A DNA stretch of 57,813 bases, taken from assembly GCF_001949145.1 (NCBI RefSeq), contig NW_019091522.1, positions 295,924 through 353,736 on the forward strand, read 5' to 3'. The position numbers and the translations under genes were made by a program. Below are positions 25,270-37,509 of the stretch, one piece after another (position 1 is the first letter of the stretch; each line of letters opens with the position of its first letter). This DNA is from Acanthaster planci. Lineage: Eukaryota; Echinodermata; Asteroidea; Valvatida; Acanthasteridae. The notes beneath the pieces were generated by a model. It was given only the letters and a program-made list of their open reading frames with translations, was not told the origin of the DNA and searched no databases.

Positions 25270-26158
25270 NNNNNNNNNNNNNNNNNNNNNNNNNNNNNNN
25301 NNNNNNNNNNNNNNNNNNNNNNNNNNNNNNNNNNNNNNNNNNNNNNNNNNNNNNNNNNNNNNNNNNNNNNNNNNNNNNNNNNNNNNNNNNNNNNNNNNNN
25401 NNNNNNNNNNNNNNNNNNNNNNNNNNNNNNNNNNNNNNNNNNNNNNNNNNNNNNNNNNNNNNNNNNNNNNNNNNNNNNNNNNNNNNNNNNNNNNNNNNNN
25501 NNNNNNNNNNNNNNNNNNNNNNNNNNNNNNNNNNNNNNNNNNNNNNNNNNNNNNNNNNNNNNNNNNNNNNNNNNNNNNNNNNNNNNNNNNNNNNNNNNNN
25601 NNNNNNNNNNNNNNNNNNNNNNNNNNNNNNNNNNNNNNNNNNNNNNNNNNNNNNNNNNNNNNNNNNNNNNNNNNNNNNNNNNNNNNNNNNNNNNNNNNNN
25701 NNNNNNNNNNNNNNNNNNNNNNNNNNNNNNNNNNNNNNNNNNNNNNNNNNNNNNNNNNNNNNNNNNNNNNNNNNNNNNNNNNNNNNNNNNNNNNNNNNNN
25801 NNNNNNNNNNNNNNNNNNNNNNNNNNNNNNNNNNNNNNNNNNNNNNNNNNNNNNNNNNNNNNNNNNNNNNNNNNNNNNNNNNNNNNNNNNNNNNNNNNNN
25901 NNNNNNNNNNNNNNNNNNNNNNNNNNNNNNNNNNNNNNNNNNNNNNNNNNNNNNNNNNNNNNNNNNNNNNNNNNNNNNNNNNNNNNNNNNNNNNNNNNNN
26001 NNNNNNNNNNNNNNNNNNNNNNNNNNNNNNNNNNNNNNNNNNNNNNNNNNNNNNNNNNNNNNNNNNNNNNNNNNNNNNNNNNNNNNNNNNNNNNNNNNNN
26101 NNNNNNNNNNNNNNNNNNNNNNNNNNNNNNNNNNNNNNNNNNNNNNNNNNNNNNNNNN
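25270..26158. other. Assembly gap (889 N)
   Basis: Run of undetermined bases in the 17-kb intron. The predicted frames across it are meaningless. Confidence 1.
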
Positions 26159-27339
26159 GGTCCGCTGGCCCGGGGCCACCAAAAAATTCATTCTCCAATA
26201 AGGATGGTCCGCCAGGACAGTGGTCATATGAGAAACACTACCACATTTTCAAAACTTTCATCCCATTTTACGACTTGTGTTTCAAATAACCGGTGCAGCA
26301 CTTTTGAGTTCATGGTATAATTTCACAGTTCCAAATTTTAAATGAACTGAATGCTCATTTAAATACTTTTAATCTATTGTGTGGTAATGCCTGACCTCAG
26401 GATGGGGTACGGCTAGGTTGGCAGGTTTGCTTTGGTAGTAGCGCGGTGCAGTGGGAACCAGTGAAGCCTTGCTTCTCTGCATTGAGCAATAATGTGAAGC
26501 AAAATGTGAAGGGAACTTATGAAAATAATGGAACATTCTTTCCAAATGTGGCGAATGTAAGCAGGCAAACGAAAAAACTCCCAAGGTTTTAGATGTAAAA
26601 AAAAGTTGTGAGGTATTCTTTGAAGACAGGAAAAACAGGATTTGTTTTTTTCTTTTCTTTTTTTTTTGTATTTTTAAATGTGTTTTTCTAACTTACCAAT
26701 ATAAATTTTACGGTCGTGCCAAAAATTTATTATCGGTCACATAACCAGAAGCAGAACTAGTTTTTTTGATCTTGAAAAGTGTATTTAAATCCAGGCTGGC
26801 TAATCAGCTGTTTTGGTTGAGAAGCTCCACTGATGCAAATGGGCATGTGTGGTGGGCCTGATCAATTTCTTTACATGTACTCAACCTGGGCCACCAAATT
26901 TTCACAAGGGCCAGTGCGGTGCACTTCCCCACTGGCCTTGCAGGCCACCAAGAGATTGAAGTTAATTTTGACCCCTGCAAAAAGACTAATAATTGGGGGA
27001 GGGGAATATTCTTTTGAGCATAACACTGAACCCTGTGAATCTTTCCACATGGGATAAAACTCCTGTTAGGTGCACATAGTGAGCACGAAATAGACATTTT
27101 AAGCTGTACTAAATTACCAAAAAAAAAAAAAAATCCTATAAACCCCCTTGCATCAAAATCCTGGTAGAAGAGCAATGGTTGTTTTATTGCTTGTAAAACA
27201 TACCAGTACTTATTATGGCGATAGATATTATTTTGTGACTTTTTCACTGGTACATGCATGGTATGGGCACAATGGCACAATCAGCCTCCACCTGTTGTAC
27301 TACCAAACAGCAGTGAATATTAAATACATTATGCCAAAA

Positions 27340-27610
27340 TAAAGGGAATTATGAGCTGCTCTTTAGTCATTAGCTGTGGAAATTAAGGCAAATGAATGTG
27401 TCTCTTGCAATGCCTTCATAGTACTCCTGAATTGCTCAACCCATCTGCCGTGCCACAGTGGACTGAATGGAATCGTTTGAAGATATCACTCGTGATTGAT
27501 CCTGAAGCTTGAATGTCCCCTTCCGTTGTGTCAAGTCTGAAGAAAAGGAATCAATCTTGACGGAATCCAGTCTCGCCTTTAAATATTTTATGTCTGCCCC
27601 TGGTGGGAAT
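27340..27610. promoter_or_regulatory. Candidate intronic regulatory block
   Basis: Complex, non-repetitive DNA with homeodomain-type cores (GTCATTAGC, CCAATTAGG), paired GGAATC/GGAATCC motifs and GATATCACTCGTGATTGATC. It stands out from the AT-rich flanks but has no coding frame. Low confidence without comparative data. Confidence 0.25.
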
Positions 27611-29510
27611 GACGGTCCTAAATTATGGGGTTATTCCAACCAATTAGGGGTGTAACTGTCTGTGACAATGACAAAATAAATTTGAAAACACATCTTTAAT
27701 TTCAAGCCACCTATTCATTTCCACCATGAGGCTTTGTAGTATTATTAAGGAATGAGGCAGAAACTGGTACCCAGATCCATGTCTCTATCTTTTATCCAGT
27801 ACCTTTATATGTACAAAGGGGCTACTTGCATGTACCGGTACACGGTGTTATTTATTTCCTGCACAGCGAACAACTTTAGAAGACTCCAAAGGGTCCTTGT
27901 AAGAGGGCAGAGAGAGAAAGGGCCCATGGCTACATGGAGGAACACTATATTTTCCTTCTGTACAACAAACATCAGACTTTTATAAACTTGTAAACTTACT
28001 GTAGCCTGCAGACTGAATATGCAAAGGCCAGCTGTGGTCACATAAAGTGTAAACTAAGTTTTAACTCCATTTACCAAACCAGGATAAATTCTTTCATGAT
28101 TTGGTTACGAAAAGAGAAAGAAAATGCTAAACGTGTACAAAGATAAACCGAAATCACTAACATATAGTGTTTGAAAACTGAGATTGTATGTATGCAAAAC
28201 CGTGCAAATAAATGAAGAATGGTTTGAACATAATACTGGTCCAGTGGCCAAATACCACTCCAACTATCGTAGCCCAATCAAGTCCTTATAGAAGGGGTCC
28301 AACTGACCAGTTAAGGCATATTTCTGAACACTCCTTGATACATGCATTTCTTCCATCACTGTCTGCAATGCACAATTTATGAAATGTCAGTTCCCATTCA
28401 AAAAGAAAATTCTTAAACATAGAAACCTAAAGAAAAAGGTTTTTTTTTCCCAAAGTAAACTAAAAACTAAAACTATAGCCATCAAATGTGACAATTGCTT
28501 TCTGATCAGGTGGTGTGTTGTAGTGAAAGCACACATGGCATAAGGCAGTATGTGCAGTTGGGCTGATTTCTGCCACTAAATTTCCTAAACAATAATGAAA
28601 GACCTAGTGGTGCGAGGAACCTACAAGGAATGGTATACTATTTGTGTCTGCATTCAACAACAATGACTGTACATGTAGGTCCAAACTTTCAAAGCATTAG
28701 ATGAAGATTTCTAAGAGTGAAGTAACAAAATGGGTTTATATTTTCTGTGTTTCATTATCAAGTATTCATATTCAGGCAAAAAGTCTCATCTTACATATAG
28801 CAGCAATGGAAAGAAATGTGATTTTCTGGGTGACCATCGCCTTGCCTGGACCAGTGTATGTATGAGGCGGTGGTCAGTCTATGGTTGTCTACATGCAACA
28901 CTCATGACCTGCGATACATGAACCAAATTGGCCATAGCCTAGGGTGAGACTGAAGGAGCATGAATCATCCACGAAATAATCACCAGAGGGTTTTTGAGGG
29001 TCCCAAAGTAGCACAGTCTACAGTAAACATAAATGTATCTGCCTACCAGGACGTGTATCAGCACCCCTTCAAATACCCCTTTCTTGTACTTAATATCAAC
29101 TCTTATCCCAGTACATAAAAAATTAGTTTTACACAGATGTTCCAGATTTTAAAAGAGATTGAAATCAGAAAAATCCTGATGAAAAAATGCCGATATCAGG
29201 AAATATCCCTACAAACCCCCCCCCAAATTTTTGTTTCCAAGTACATGTACGGCTCAAATTTTCCTTCACTTTTGAGATATTTTTATCTGTTGTAAATACG
29301 CTCCTTTGAATGCAAAGAAAAGTGCAGTTACCGGTACTTCAATGAGTTAGACTCAATGACTTTTGTAAAACAGAGAAATTTTGTAACAAATCCTGTGGGA
29401 CTGCATATGATGTACAGTACTTAATGGGATGAAACGGGATGCAGAACAACGTTTGAGAATTTTCGGGATTTATTTCATGTTAGTAATTCTTACGGCTACA
29501 TCCTGGGTCT

Positions 29511-29636
29511 AGAAGGAAAATTCCCAACACATTTGGCATCACAAGACATTAATTTACAGATGGTGGAGACACCAGAAGGAAAATTCCCAACACATTCGGC
29601 ATCACAGGATATTAATTTACAGATGGTGGAGACACC
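29511..29636 (+). repeat. Tandem duplication of a 63-bp unit
   Basis: The units at 29511-29573 and 29574-29636 differ at about three positions. The period is a multiple of three and the frame is open through both, giving a repeated 21-residue peptide. There are no flanking splice signals or family match, so I treat it as non-coding. Confidence 0.85.
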
Positions 29637-30131
29637 AAAGAAATTTGTATTTGTGAGGGCAATTTTGAAGAGTACCAGTAAGTGGGTTTGTTTAATCAGC
29701 ACAACGCTTCACAATACTATGTCTCAGTTAAACGGGGAAATTCACAACTAATTTCTCATCTTTCATGTTAACACTTTTTTTTTTTAATTTAACACTAAAA
29801 GTTGCCAGCAGAACTCGCACCGACAGTCCAAATTGTTACAGCCCAGTCAAGATAAGTCTGCACTGGTTCAGATGGCCAACAGTAATAAAGTTATGGGGAA
29901 CTCTGGTAAAATGTACTCTCACTGTGGACAGTATAATCAGATGCATTAGCAGAGTTCAGAAATTTCTTCCTCACTCCAGAGAAGTACCAGTGCCTTGTCT
30001 TTCTCACAAACCATCTGCCATTTTGTGCAACGTTACCGTGCCTACATGTACATGTAATCATTCATAGCACCAGCATGCATTTTCATTTGACAAAAAGATA
30101 TCTCTTGCAGAGTTCTGTTCAAATTGTTTTT

Positions 30132-30157
30132 TTGTGTGGTGGGTGCACACCACACAA
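30132..30157. repeat. Hairpin, 10-bp stem
   Basis: TTGTGTGGTG and CACCACACAA pair around a six-base centre, about 190 bp downstream (on the minus strand) of the exon at 30344-30531, near its donor site. Confidence 0.5.
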
Positions 30158-30343
30158 TTCATCAGTGAGATGATGGGGGATTTAGGCAGGAGTGGTACAA
30201 TACACAAACAAGTACATGAACATTTTATGCCAACCCAGTGGGATATTGTTGCTGGCTAATAAAGCACCCTCACTCGTGCATGCACACAGTCAATAATGAC
30301 TATCACCACATGGCCTACGATGGAATGAGTGAATGAAATCTAC

Positions 30344-30531
30344 CTGCTTCATAGAAGTCGCGCGGCTCTTGCTTGATCGGGAAACCCGCGTAGCCATGCT
30401 CGAACTGACCACCAATGTGGCCCTGGTGCTTGAAAGGAACAAATGTGGGCTCTGAGTTCTGGCGCTGGAAGTGAGAGCGCTGCTCGCTGGGAAAAGACAG
30501 GAAGCACGGCTCTGACGTCTGACGATGATAT
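30344..30531 (-). CDS. ETV1/4/5 (PEA3): PEA3-subfamily ETS factor, exon with central regulatory region
   Basis: Minus-strand exon of 188 nt between acceptor catgtag (before 30531) and donor GCAG|gtagat. It completes an Arg codon split 2+1 and encodes residues 175-237. It starts RYHRQTSEP, matching the YQRQxSEP block conserved upstream of the ETS domain in ETV1/4/5, has a second RQNSEP copy about 16 residues later, and ends with FPIKQEPRD, another block conserved in the subfamily and a psi-K-x-E SUMO-type site (227-230). The doubled RQxSEP motif looks like a small internal duplication. It ends in phase 1, matching the next exon at 13326. Confidence 0.93.
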
Positions 30532-31278
30532 CTACATGTAGGGACAAACACAGCAGCGATGCTTCAAACCATCACTAAATACATGTGACTGCTCAAATAA
30601 TGCCAAGATGTAAACTCAGAAGATGACAAAAGTCCAAGCATAAACTGGGAAATGAACTCACTATGCTCAAGCAGAAAAACAGCTATTTTTCTACCATGAT
30701 AGTTATGCTCTTTAACAAAAGCAGAAATTAAATGGTACAGAATTTGTTCTCAAATGAATACATGTACGTTACATGCACACATCACAGGGTACAATAGTAA
30801 TCTGTTCTAACAGGTCTCAAATTAATCAAAAGTGCTTCATATGTATAATACAAGTGCATAAATGTAAATGTATTTCATTGGATCTTTCAATGATTGCAAA
30901 AATCCTACAAAGTGCCTTCTTACAGCATCATGTGATCAGTAAATTCTTCCAAATTTGTCCACAAATCTTGGTTTGTAGGCAATGTCTCTACTGGCACAGC
31001 TACGGTTTACAAGTCACATTTTCTTATTTTTCAGTGGGTTCAGACTGGCTTGTAGGTCTAACACACTCATTTGGTTTCGAAAATATTGCCTTGTGCTCCC
31101 TACAAGGCAATATAAACTTTGCACTCATACACAGTCCAAATACTAAAAACTCAAATAAATCAATTTATTCTATCACAGCTGAAGAAACTTGAATCGAAGC
31201 AAGTCAAATTTTAAATTTTGTTCACTCGTACCAAAAACAAGCACAAAAAAAAAGAAAAGAGAGACAATCTGTTCTTAC
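30532..31278 (-). other. Phase-2 intron (747 bp)
   Basis: Donor AAGAG|gtaaga at 31279/31278 and acceptor catgtag before 30531 on the minus strand. AT-rich; nothing else seen. Confidence 0.9.
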
Positions 31279-31744
31279 CTCTTCTCCATGGTATATGCTT
31301 GGAGGTCTCTAGCAGAAGGAAATGCTGGTTCCTTGAAGGGAGTACAGGCAGACAGTGCACAAGAGGATCGCGGGGATGAACGTGCCATCTCCTGCTTGAC
31401 CACGTTGAAGTTCAAGTCCAGGCTGGGCAGGGAAGAAGAGGATGCAGTGGACAGAGGGGTGGTGATCCGCAGGTCACTGCGCTCATCAGAAGTTGTGGGG
31501 ACCAGGGGCGTGCTGCTCCCCGTACCACTGGTGGTTGGGGTGGGGGGGCTGGACAGGCCACTGGGCTTCATCGGGGGCACGTCAATCACCAGCTGCTCGC
31601 CAAACTCGAACTTGTGGCTGTTGCTGAAGTCGAAGTGAGGTGTCGTGGACATGGAGGAGGATGAGGAGGGGAACTTCATATGAGCGCATGGCTTGTGACA
31701 ACTCGGACTCTTGGGCTCTGCCTTGATCTTCACGTTGAGAGGAA
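31279..31744 (-). CDS. ETV1/4/5 (PEA3): PEA3-subfamily ETS factor, large Ser/Pro-rich exon
   Basis: Minus-strand exon of 466 nt between acceptor ctattgcag and donor AAGAG|gtaaga. The first two bases complete a Leu codon begun by the exon at 53575, giving LPLNVKIKAEPKSP, which aligns with the LPLKIKKEP-type block just after the acidic domain of ETV1/4/5. IKAEPKSP (26-33) fits the phosphorylation-dependent SUMO motif psi-K-x-E-x-x-S-P exactly; VKQE (135-138) is a further SUMO-type site. The rest is Ser/Thr/Pro-rich with many SP and TP dipeptides (for example SSPPTPTTS), suiting MAPK phosphorylation. The first in-frame Met in the exon is residue 42. It encodes residues 20-175 of the visible portion. 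The plus-strand frame over this exon is its antisense shadow. Confidence 0.93.
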
Positions 31745-32224
31745 CTGCAATAGGGAAAAAAAAACCAAAGCAAAGTGCACTTAGCTCTGTTCAAATGAGC
31801 AAGTTATCTCAGTGCAAAATGAAATTTGTCTCAGCTTGTTTCAACTATTCAAAAATTAGAGCAATCATTTTTTATTTACAGTGTCAATAATGGTTTCATT
31901 TAAATCCCACAGCATAGATTTATAAAAAGTTGAAGTCCTATGTACATCAACGGAGTCAGACTATACTGGACATAACTCAATCGGTGCCCCGCACGCCTCT
32001 CACCTATTGCAAGGCGTGTGTCATACATAGCAACGTATCAACTGCTGGGAAAAAAAGGACCCAAGGAAGCCAGCTAGACTCCACAACTTGTTTCCACCGT
32101 TCTGCTCTTGGGTTTAACACAGTCTACCATTCCAGTTAGCTTGCTTCTGTCACACCTTATCTACGCTAACACAACTACAAAGAAGCTGCAACTCCCAGCT
32201 TTCATCACCCTCCCCCCCACCAAA

Positions 32225-32480
32225 CTAGAGTCATCCCAATATCACCATGGCAATGGTTAATTACCAAATGACAAAAAGGAGCGGCAGAGATGAGCACTGC
32301 CGCAGTGAGTGGGCCAGGCTCATTTGCATGTTATGGCCACCAATAATATAATGGATATGTATCATGGAGGGAGGTCCTGATTTGCATGTCAATGGGAAGA
32401 CTTGGGGGGATGCTGGGAGCACATGGCTTGCTTCATCCAATGATGGTGAGGATGAGGTCCTGGACACTGATAGCACTGGG
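32225..32480. promoter_or_regulatory. Candidate enhancer with paired octamers and a SOX/POU composite site
   Basis: Two perfect octamers ATTTGCAT lie at 32322-32329 and 32380-32387, 58 bp apart in the same orientation. Each is followed by a SOX-like half: ATTTGCATGTTATGG at 32322, and ATTTGCATGTCAATGG at 32380, whose reverse complement CCATTGACATGCAAAT closely matches the SOX-POU composite consensus CATTGTNATGCAAAT (one mismatch). Homeodomain cores (GGTTAATTACC) lie just to the left. Located about 0.6-1 kb upstream of the exon at 31279-31744. Confidence 0.5.
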
Positions 32481-35079
32481 TAATCATTGCCTATACTTGA
32501 TTGACAGCTTCCTACGTGGGCATGAACACGATAAGTATGTCACGACATGTAAAGCAAATGCTAACACAGATGTCCATGCAGCCATAGACTACTTGTACAT
32601 GCCGCTAAGAAAAATGTGATGTTCTTGTACAACCTCTCCTTGCAAACTTATGAGCGTTTTTTCAACCCCTCACAACAGGGGGCTCACCTAATGATATATT
32701 TTGTTTTAAGGTTGTCATGCATATAGAGCATCATTGTATGAAGTTAAACCCTATTAAATATGGAATTTTGTTGTTTTACAACATGCATTGGAAGCAGGAA
32801 AAAAATTAGGGAACACCATTTTGCGCTTCTGACAAAAATGAGGTCAAAACGTCCACAAAAGCATCAGGAGAAAGAGAAAGAGGAGAAGCAGAGGAAGGGC
32901 AGAGAGACTGATAAAGCTTTCTCCTCCCACTTTGTAAGATTCCTGTCTTATGAACGTCACACTGAAGAAACAGCCCAAATCTTCTGGTAATAGACATTAC
33001 CAAACCAGCCTAACGTTAACGATGCAAATTGACCATGAGCATTGTGAACCCTGAAGAAGCATCACAAACAGTTACAGCAAATCAAGCATGTCAACATAAT
33101 CTTTAACCAATCAGGTCTATTCCTAGGACCCCAAAATGAATTGATAGTAGATGAATTGATTTGCACTGACCTTGGTTTCCTCCCCCCCCTAACAAAAGCC
33201 CAGTGGTCCGCTCATTAATTCAGGAAAACAACTCCCAAACACGAACTGCACAAATCAGAACAAGTTACTGGCTATTCACTGGTGCACGCAGTTGGAAAAC
33301 AGCCAGCTGTATGCAATTCAGATGTCAAGTTACATGTACAAAAGATGAGTAATTGATTTTGTTCTGCTTGGTTATTCTAGATTAATGTTTGGCAAAACAT
33401 GGGATGTATGGGCTGAGAGAAACTCAGACAAAGCCAAGCCAATGAAATGCATAAATGTCTGATTTTCTTAACAAACGTGCCTGAACAGAGATTGTATCAG
33501 TAAAGAATTAAGATGTACACCGTACATTGTACTGTAAGTTTAATCCTATTATTATTTCACCAGTACTTATGAAATACAAAAGAATAAGGCCTTGGCTGAA
33601 AACCATACATCCAATGGAACGGCAATGGGGGGTGGAAGGGAAAAACATCACTCTTCAGCAAGAAGTAGTGACACATGCTTTCGATCATACAGGAAAATAC
33701 CATGGATCAGAGAACAAAACAATATCTGGCATTGAAATTTTGGAACTTGTGACATTGCATATGAAGCTACCAGACTTCATCAGGCCAGTGATGACCAGGG
33801 AGGCAAGCCAAGTGACAAACTGCTAGAAACAGATTGAATGACCAGATCATCTAATGCCCTTATAAAATCTGATGGTTAAGATGCAACATAGCAAGTTGCA
33901 AGAATAACTTCAAGAAAATGATTTATTCTTCAGTTCCAGTGGAAAAATTAGTTAGAAAAATCCAGAGGGTTTGAAGAAGGCAAATCGACTTTGAGAGTCT
34001 AAGAGTAGTTTTGGTGAGCTCAGTGAGCTGCATTCTCGAGGACTGTGTGAAGTGTCTAGCGGTCGCTTTCTGATCATTTTGTAATGAGTGACTGAATCAG
34101 TTGGACTCAAGCAAACAGGAGAAGTAAGCAATCAGAAAGACAACAGTAGTTAAGCATGGGTCTCAGAGAGCTTAGGATTCGCTGAGACCCAAACCAGATT
34201 GTATACAGCTCATGCTACCATCAGAGCAGAACACCAGATGAAGAAAGCACAGTGTTACGACAGAGGCCAGCAAGTACAGATGGATATGTGGACAACTGTA
34301 CATGAATGGCAGCAACACGTCATGATGTGGCTGACTAGATGAAAGTGGAATGGCAAACACTGAAGCAACAAACAGAAAAACAGTCCCAAAACACTAACCG
34401 TAAAAATAAAGTTTAAGGAAAGTGCTTTACATGATTCAAATCAGTCCAAATTGAAATTTTCTTTTACAATTCTACCATACAGGTTACACTGAGGCCTCTA
34501 AGTTTGCAAGTTCAAGATGGACGAACTTCTGTGAACACTTACATGCAAAAATGTTCCTGAACTGCCAAATTGGTGTACATTCAGGGTTGAGTAGATCATA
34601 ATGAAGTACATGTAGTAGCAGGAATGATTGGAGGAACGCTGGCATTACATGGACCAGTAACAGCAGTGCTGGTACCGGGAAATGAGCAACCTACATGCAC
34701 AGGCATTTTGGCATTTGTGTGGTTTGGCAACACCTGGAAACACAATATTGTCCTCTATGTCAACTCTGCAAAACATATTTATGGAGTGCATGTGCACTTT
34801 GTTTCCTTCCGCTGAAGAAGAAGAAGAAGACAAGTAAAATGTTTGAACCTTGACAACACTTGCCCATAACCACTAGTCTTCTACCAGAGAGTCATTAAGC
34901 AAATTGTGGTTTCTTGTAATGCTTCCACTTCCCCAAATTCTAGGGAAGAATCCTGTCCCCCAAGGTTCTTTCTTCTTTTTGTCTCTTTAAACAGAAGTTT
35001 CAAACGAGACATGATAGATTTCAAAGGTGCCGGTTCTGCAATGACTTTATCAAATCAGTGATAAATGGCATCTAACCTC

Positions 35080-35600
35080 CCCCCCTTCTTCTCATGTTAT
35101 ACCCCGTGCCAGACTCCTCATTAAATCATCAATGCTCTTTTATTCCTTCTTTCTCCCAACCCCCCCTCGCCAAGGCGTTATTGCATCAACATCGATCCAG
35201 CACAATCTTTATCACCAAGTCCCCTAATAATGAGGGTTTGAGAGAGAGCAACGAGTGCCGATGGCGTCCCCATCCATCACAAAGGCCTTACGCAGTCGTG
35301 ATTTTCTCCCAATCATTAACCGTGACTATTGTCTCCTCTTTCCCTCACCATTGTGGAATGAAATCTGTGGAGCTGTCTTCAAGTCACTACACCATTCATC
35401 ACCAGACAATAATACATGCACACCATCCCAAAATGATGGTTTTTATAACAAATTTAGCCAACAATTTGAATTTAATCTACAGCAGCAGCGGCACAAGAAC
35501 CCTCCTGTTATTTCAGCCTCAAAATGCCTGAAGATAAATATCAAATTGCTATTCAGCAACTCAATGCAATCAATTGAGTTTTGCTGAACAGCGATTTCAT
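35080..35600. promoter_or_regulatory. Candidate intronic enhancer (about 0.5 kb, dense motifs)
   Basis: Complex sequence with many homeodomain-type cores (ATTAAATCATC, CCTAATAATGAG, TCATTAACCG), TTGCATCA (an ATF4/C-EBP-type composite) and a strong hairpin at 35552-35588 (TTCAGCAACTCAAT against ATTGAGTTTTGCTGAA). Two long overlapping open frames (145 and 110 residues) run through it, but neither has splice sites or recognisable domains, so low stop density is the better explanation. Confidence 0.4.
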
Positions 35601-37314
35601 TTCAATTCTAATAAAAAGGCGGACTCCTTAAAATGTAAAAAGAACAACTCTTCCTTTACTCCAAGGTTGTCGCATATATACATACAGATAAAAGCTTGTT
35701 TGTCAAGAACTTAGAAAAATGCCTCGGAATGATTGAACCTACATGTACAATACAAGAAGCATTTAACACACTGCACAACTAGTGACTTGCTGTACAATCT
35801 TCAAACTTGCTGACAGATTCTACTGCCACATTCTGAAAAGCAGGGTTCTATCCAAGACAAATGCAAAGAATATGGACATTTGCCCACTCCTGAGGGCACT
35901 GTGCAAACACTTATTATTTTAAGTATAGTAGCTGTGTTCTAAGCCTCCATCATCCCATGCAGTCATTTATATCATCCAAAAGCAAAGTTACCCCAGCAGC
36001 AATGTGATACTGACTTCTACCCTCTTCTCTGCTTTCAGTTTAATTTGTTTTCCGTGGTGAATGGGGCAAATGACTGACAAACAATGACCTACGTGATCTA
36101 CGTGTTTCACTATTGAACAATCACCTTCCACATGTGCAACTGTAATGTTCAGAAATACGGCCCTTTTCGTGATCAATTTACTGTGAATGACTGTACATGT
36201 ACTCCTTGCAAAATGTTTCCTGGAAAGAGACTGACAGCCATAGGGTTTCTTTTTTGACAGAAAATGAAACACCTGTGATGATTAAAAAGTACGGTAAAAT
36301 AACATTCTCTGACCCAGCAAACATTTCCAGTGTTATCCCTAGTCTCAGGGGAAAATTTTGAGCACAAACTTAAAAGCAATGCTCGTCTTTTACGGAGCCT
36401 GATAGCTTAAAAAGAAATTAACATCAAATTCAACATCACTAGAAACAGAAAACCAACAGACTGTCCATGACAGGACAAATATAAAAAAGCCAAATTTTAA
36501 GATTTAAGATAAGCAATTGTTTTTTTCTGCATTTCCAAAACCAATGAAACATGCTATCAGTTGAAGTTCTGTTTAGTAAACAATCATTTGATTTGTGGAT
36601 CAGCTCTATATCTTGTAAAATGATTTGATATTTCTCAACCCTCCGCAATGTCCAGGCCAGCACTGAGATGGCACCAGAACATCCTATACAGTCTGCAATG
36701 TAGACCACTGATGAACATGACCAAGAGCTATCACATGAGCAAAAAGTCGTGGCTGTGTTGCTACCAGTTAGGCAAATGACACTGCTGGAGAGGAGAAACT
36801 TCCTTAACACACTGCCAAAGTTTCCATGGTCGATAGTGGAAACGGTACATCTCCCATGTTTGGGGGATTTGTTTCTACAAATAACATTTGGCAAAGATCG
36901 GTCAAAACAGACTAAAATAAAGATCTGAGAAGTATCAAATTCCTAGTCGCTGGGATTTTTTTTCCTGTCTGCATTGTGGACGTGTCAGAAATCACAAGGA
37001 AATTTCATTCAATTGGAAAACTGTTATAATACGGCTTACGGAGACTCTGACGACCAATCGAAATGGGCATTATATCAATGTACATGTAGCAATCGCCAAG
37101 CACACACTTCAAGACTTGACTCCTGAAACAAATTTACCAATATGATATGCTATTGAAGAACAGCATGTACATGTAAGTATTTTTTGCATTCTTTAAAATA
37201 GTAAGCCTGCTCCTTTAAGGCACATGCATGATACTTATCACACAGAATCGATTCCAACACTGGCCATTATCATGTTTGTGATCTGTGATGGTGTTCTTTC
37301 AAGGTCAATGTGTG

Positions 37315-37509
37315 TTCGCAAATTTTAGATTTAATGTTCATGGATCGTTCGCAGATGGACCCGGGGTTTCGCAAACTGAGCTGCCATTTCTCTCTCTAAC
37401 AGCGGTGGCTGAATCTTTGCGAATCGGCTCTTACTTTCGCAAAAGAAAGAACTCCCCAGACAAGTGTTATTTTTTAAACTGCACACAATTCCCCAAAGAA
37501 TTATTCGCA
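37315..37509. promoter_or_regulatory. Cluster of six TTCGCA/TGCGAA motifs
   Basis: TTCGCA occurs at 37315, 37348, 37368, 37436 and 37504, with the reverse complement TGCGAA at 37418, several of them as TTCGCAAA. The surrounding 330 bp are stop-poor on both strands. The factor, if any, is unknown; the sequence itself is not a tandem repeat. Confidence 0.3.

Larger units (their letters stand above)
13327..30343 (-). other. Large phase-1 intron (17.0 kb)
   Basis: Runs from donor GCAG|gtagat (30344/30343) to acceptor ctttcag before 13326. It holds two assembly gaps, a 64-bp minisatellite, a pogo-like MITE, a 63-bp duplication, hairpins and several candidate regulatory blocks, all listed separately. 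The remaining stretches (for example 17.0-20.9, 23.3-25.2, 26.2-27.3 and 27.7-29.5 kb) are AT-rich and I see nothing in them. Confidence 0.85.

Noticed and set aside
25200-26227. Open frames of 310-333 codons
   Set aside because: Almost entirely gap sequence; no information.
29533-29751. Open frame with a repeated 21-residue peptide
   Set aside because: Explained by the in-frame 63-bp tandem duplication; no exon signals around it.
31189-31638. 149-codon plus-strand open frame
   Set aside because: Antisense of the Ser/Pro-rich ETS exon, with no splice sites or domain of its own.
35094-35531. 145-codon open frame in the 21.8-kb intron
   Set aside because: Low-complexity composition, no domain, and a second overlapping frame is equally open; better read as stop-poor regulatory DNA.
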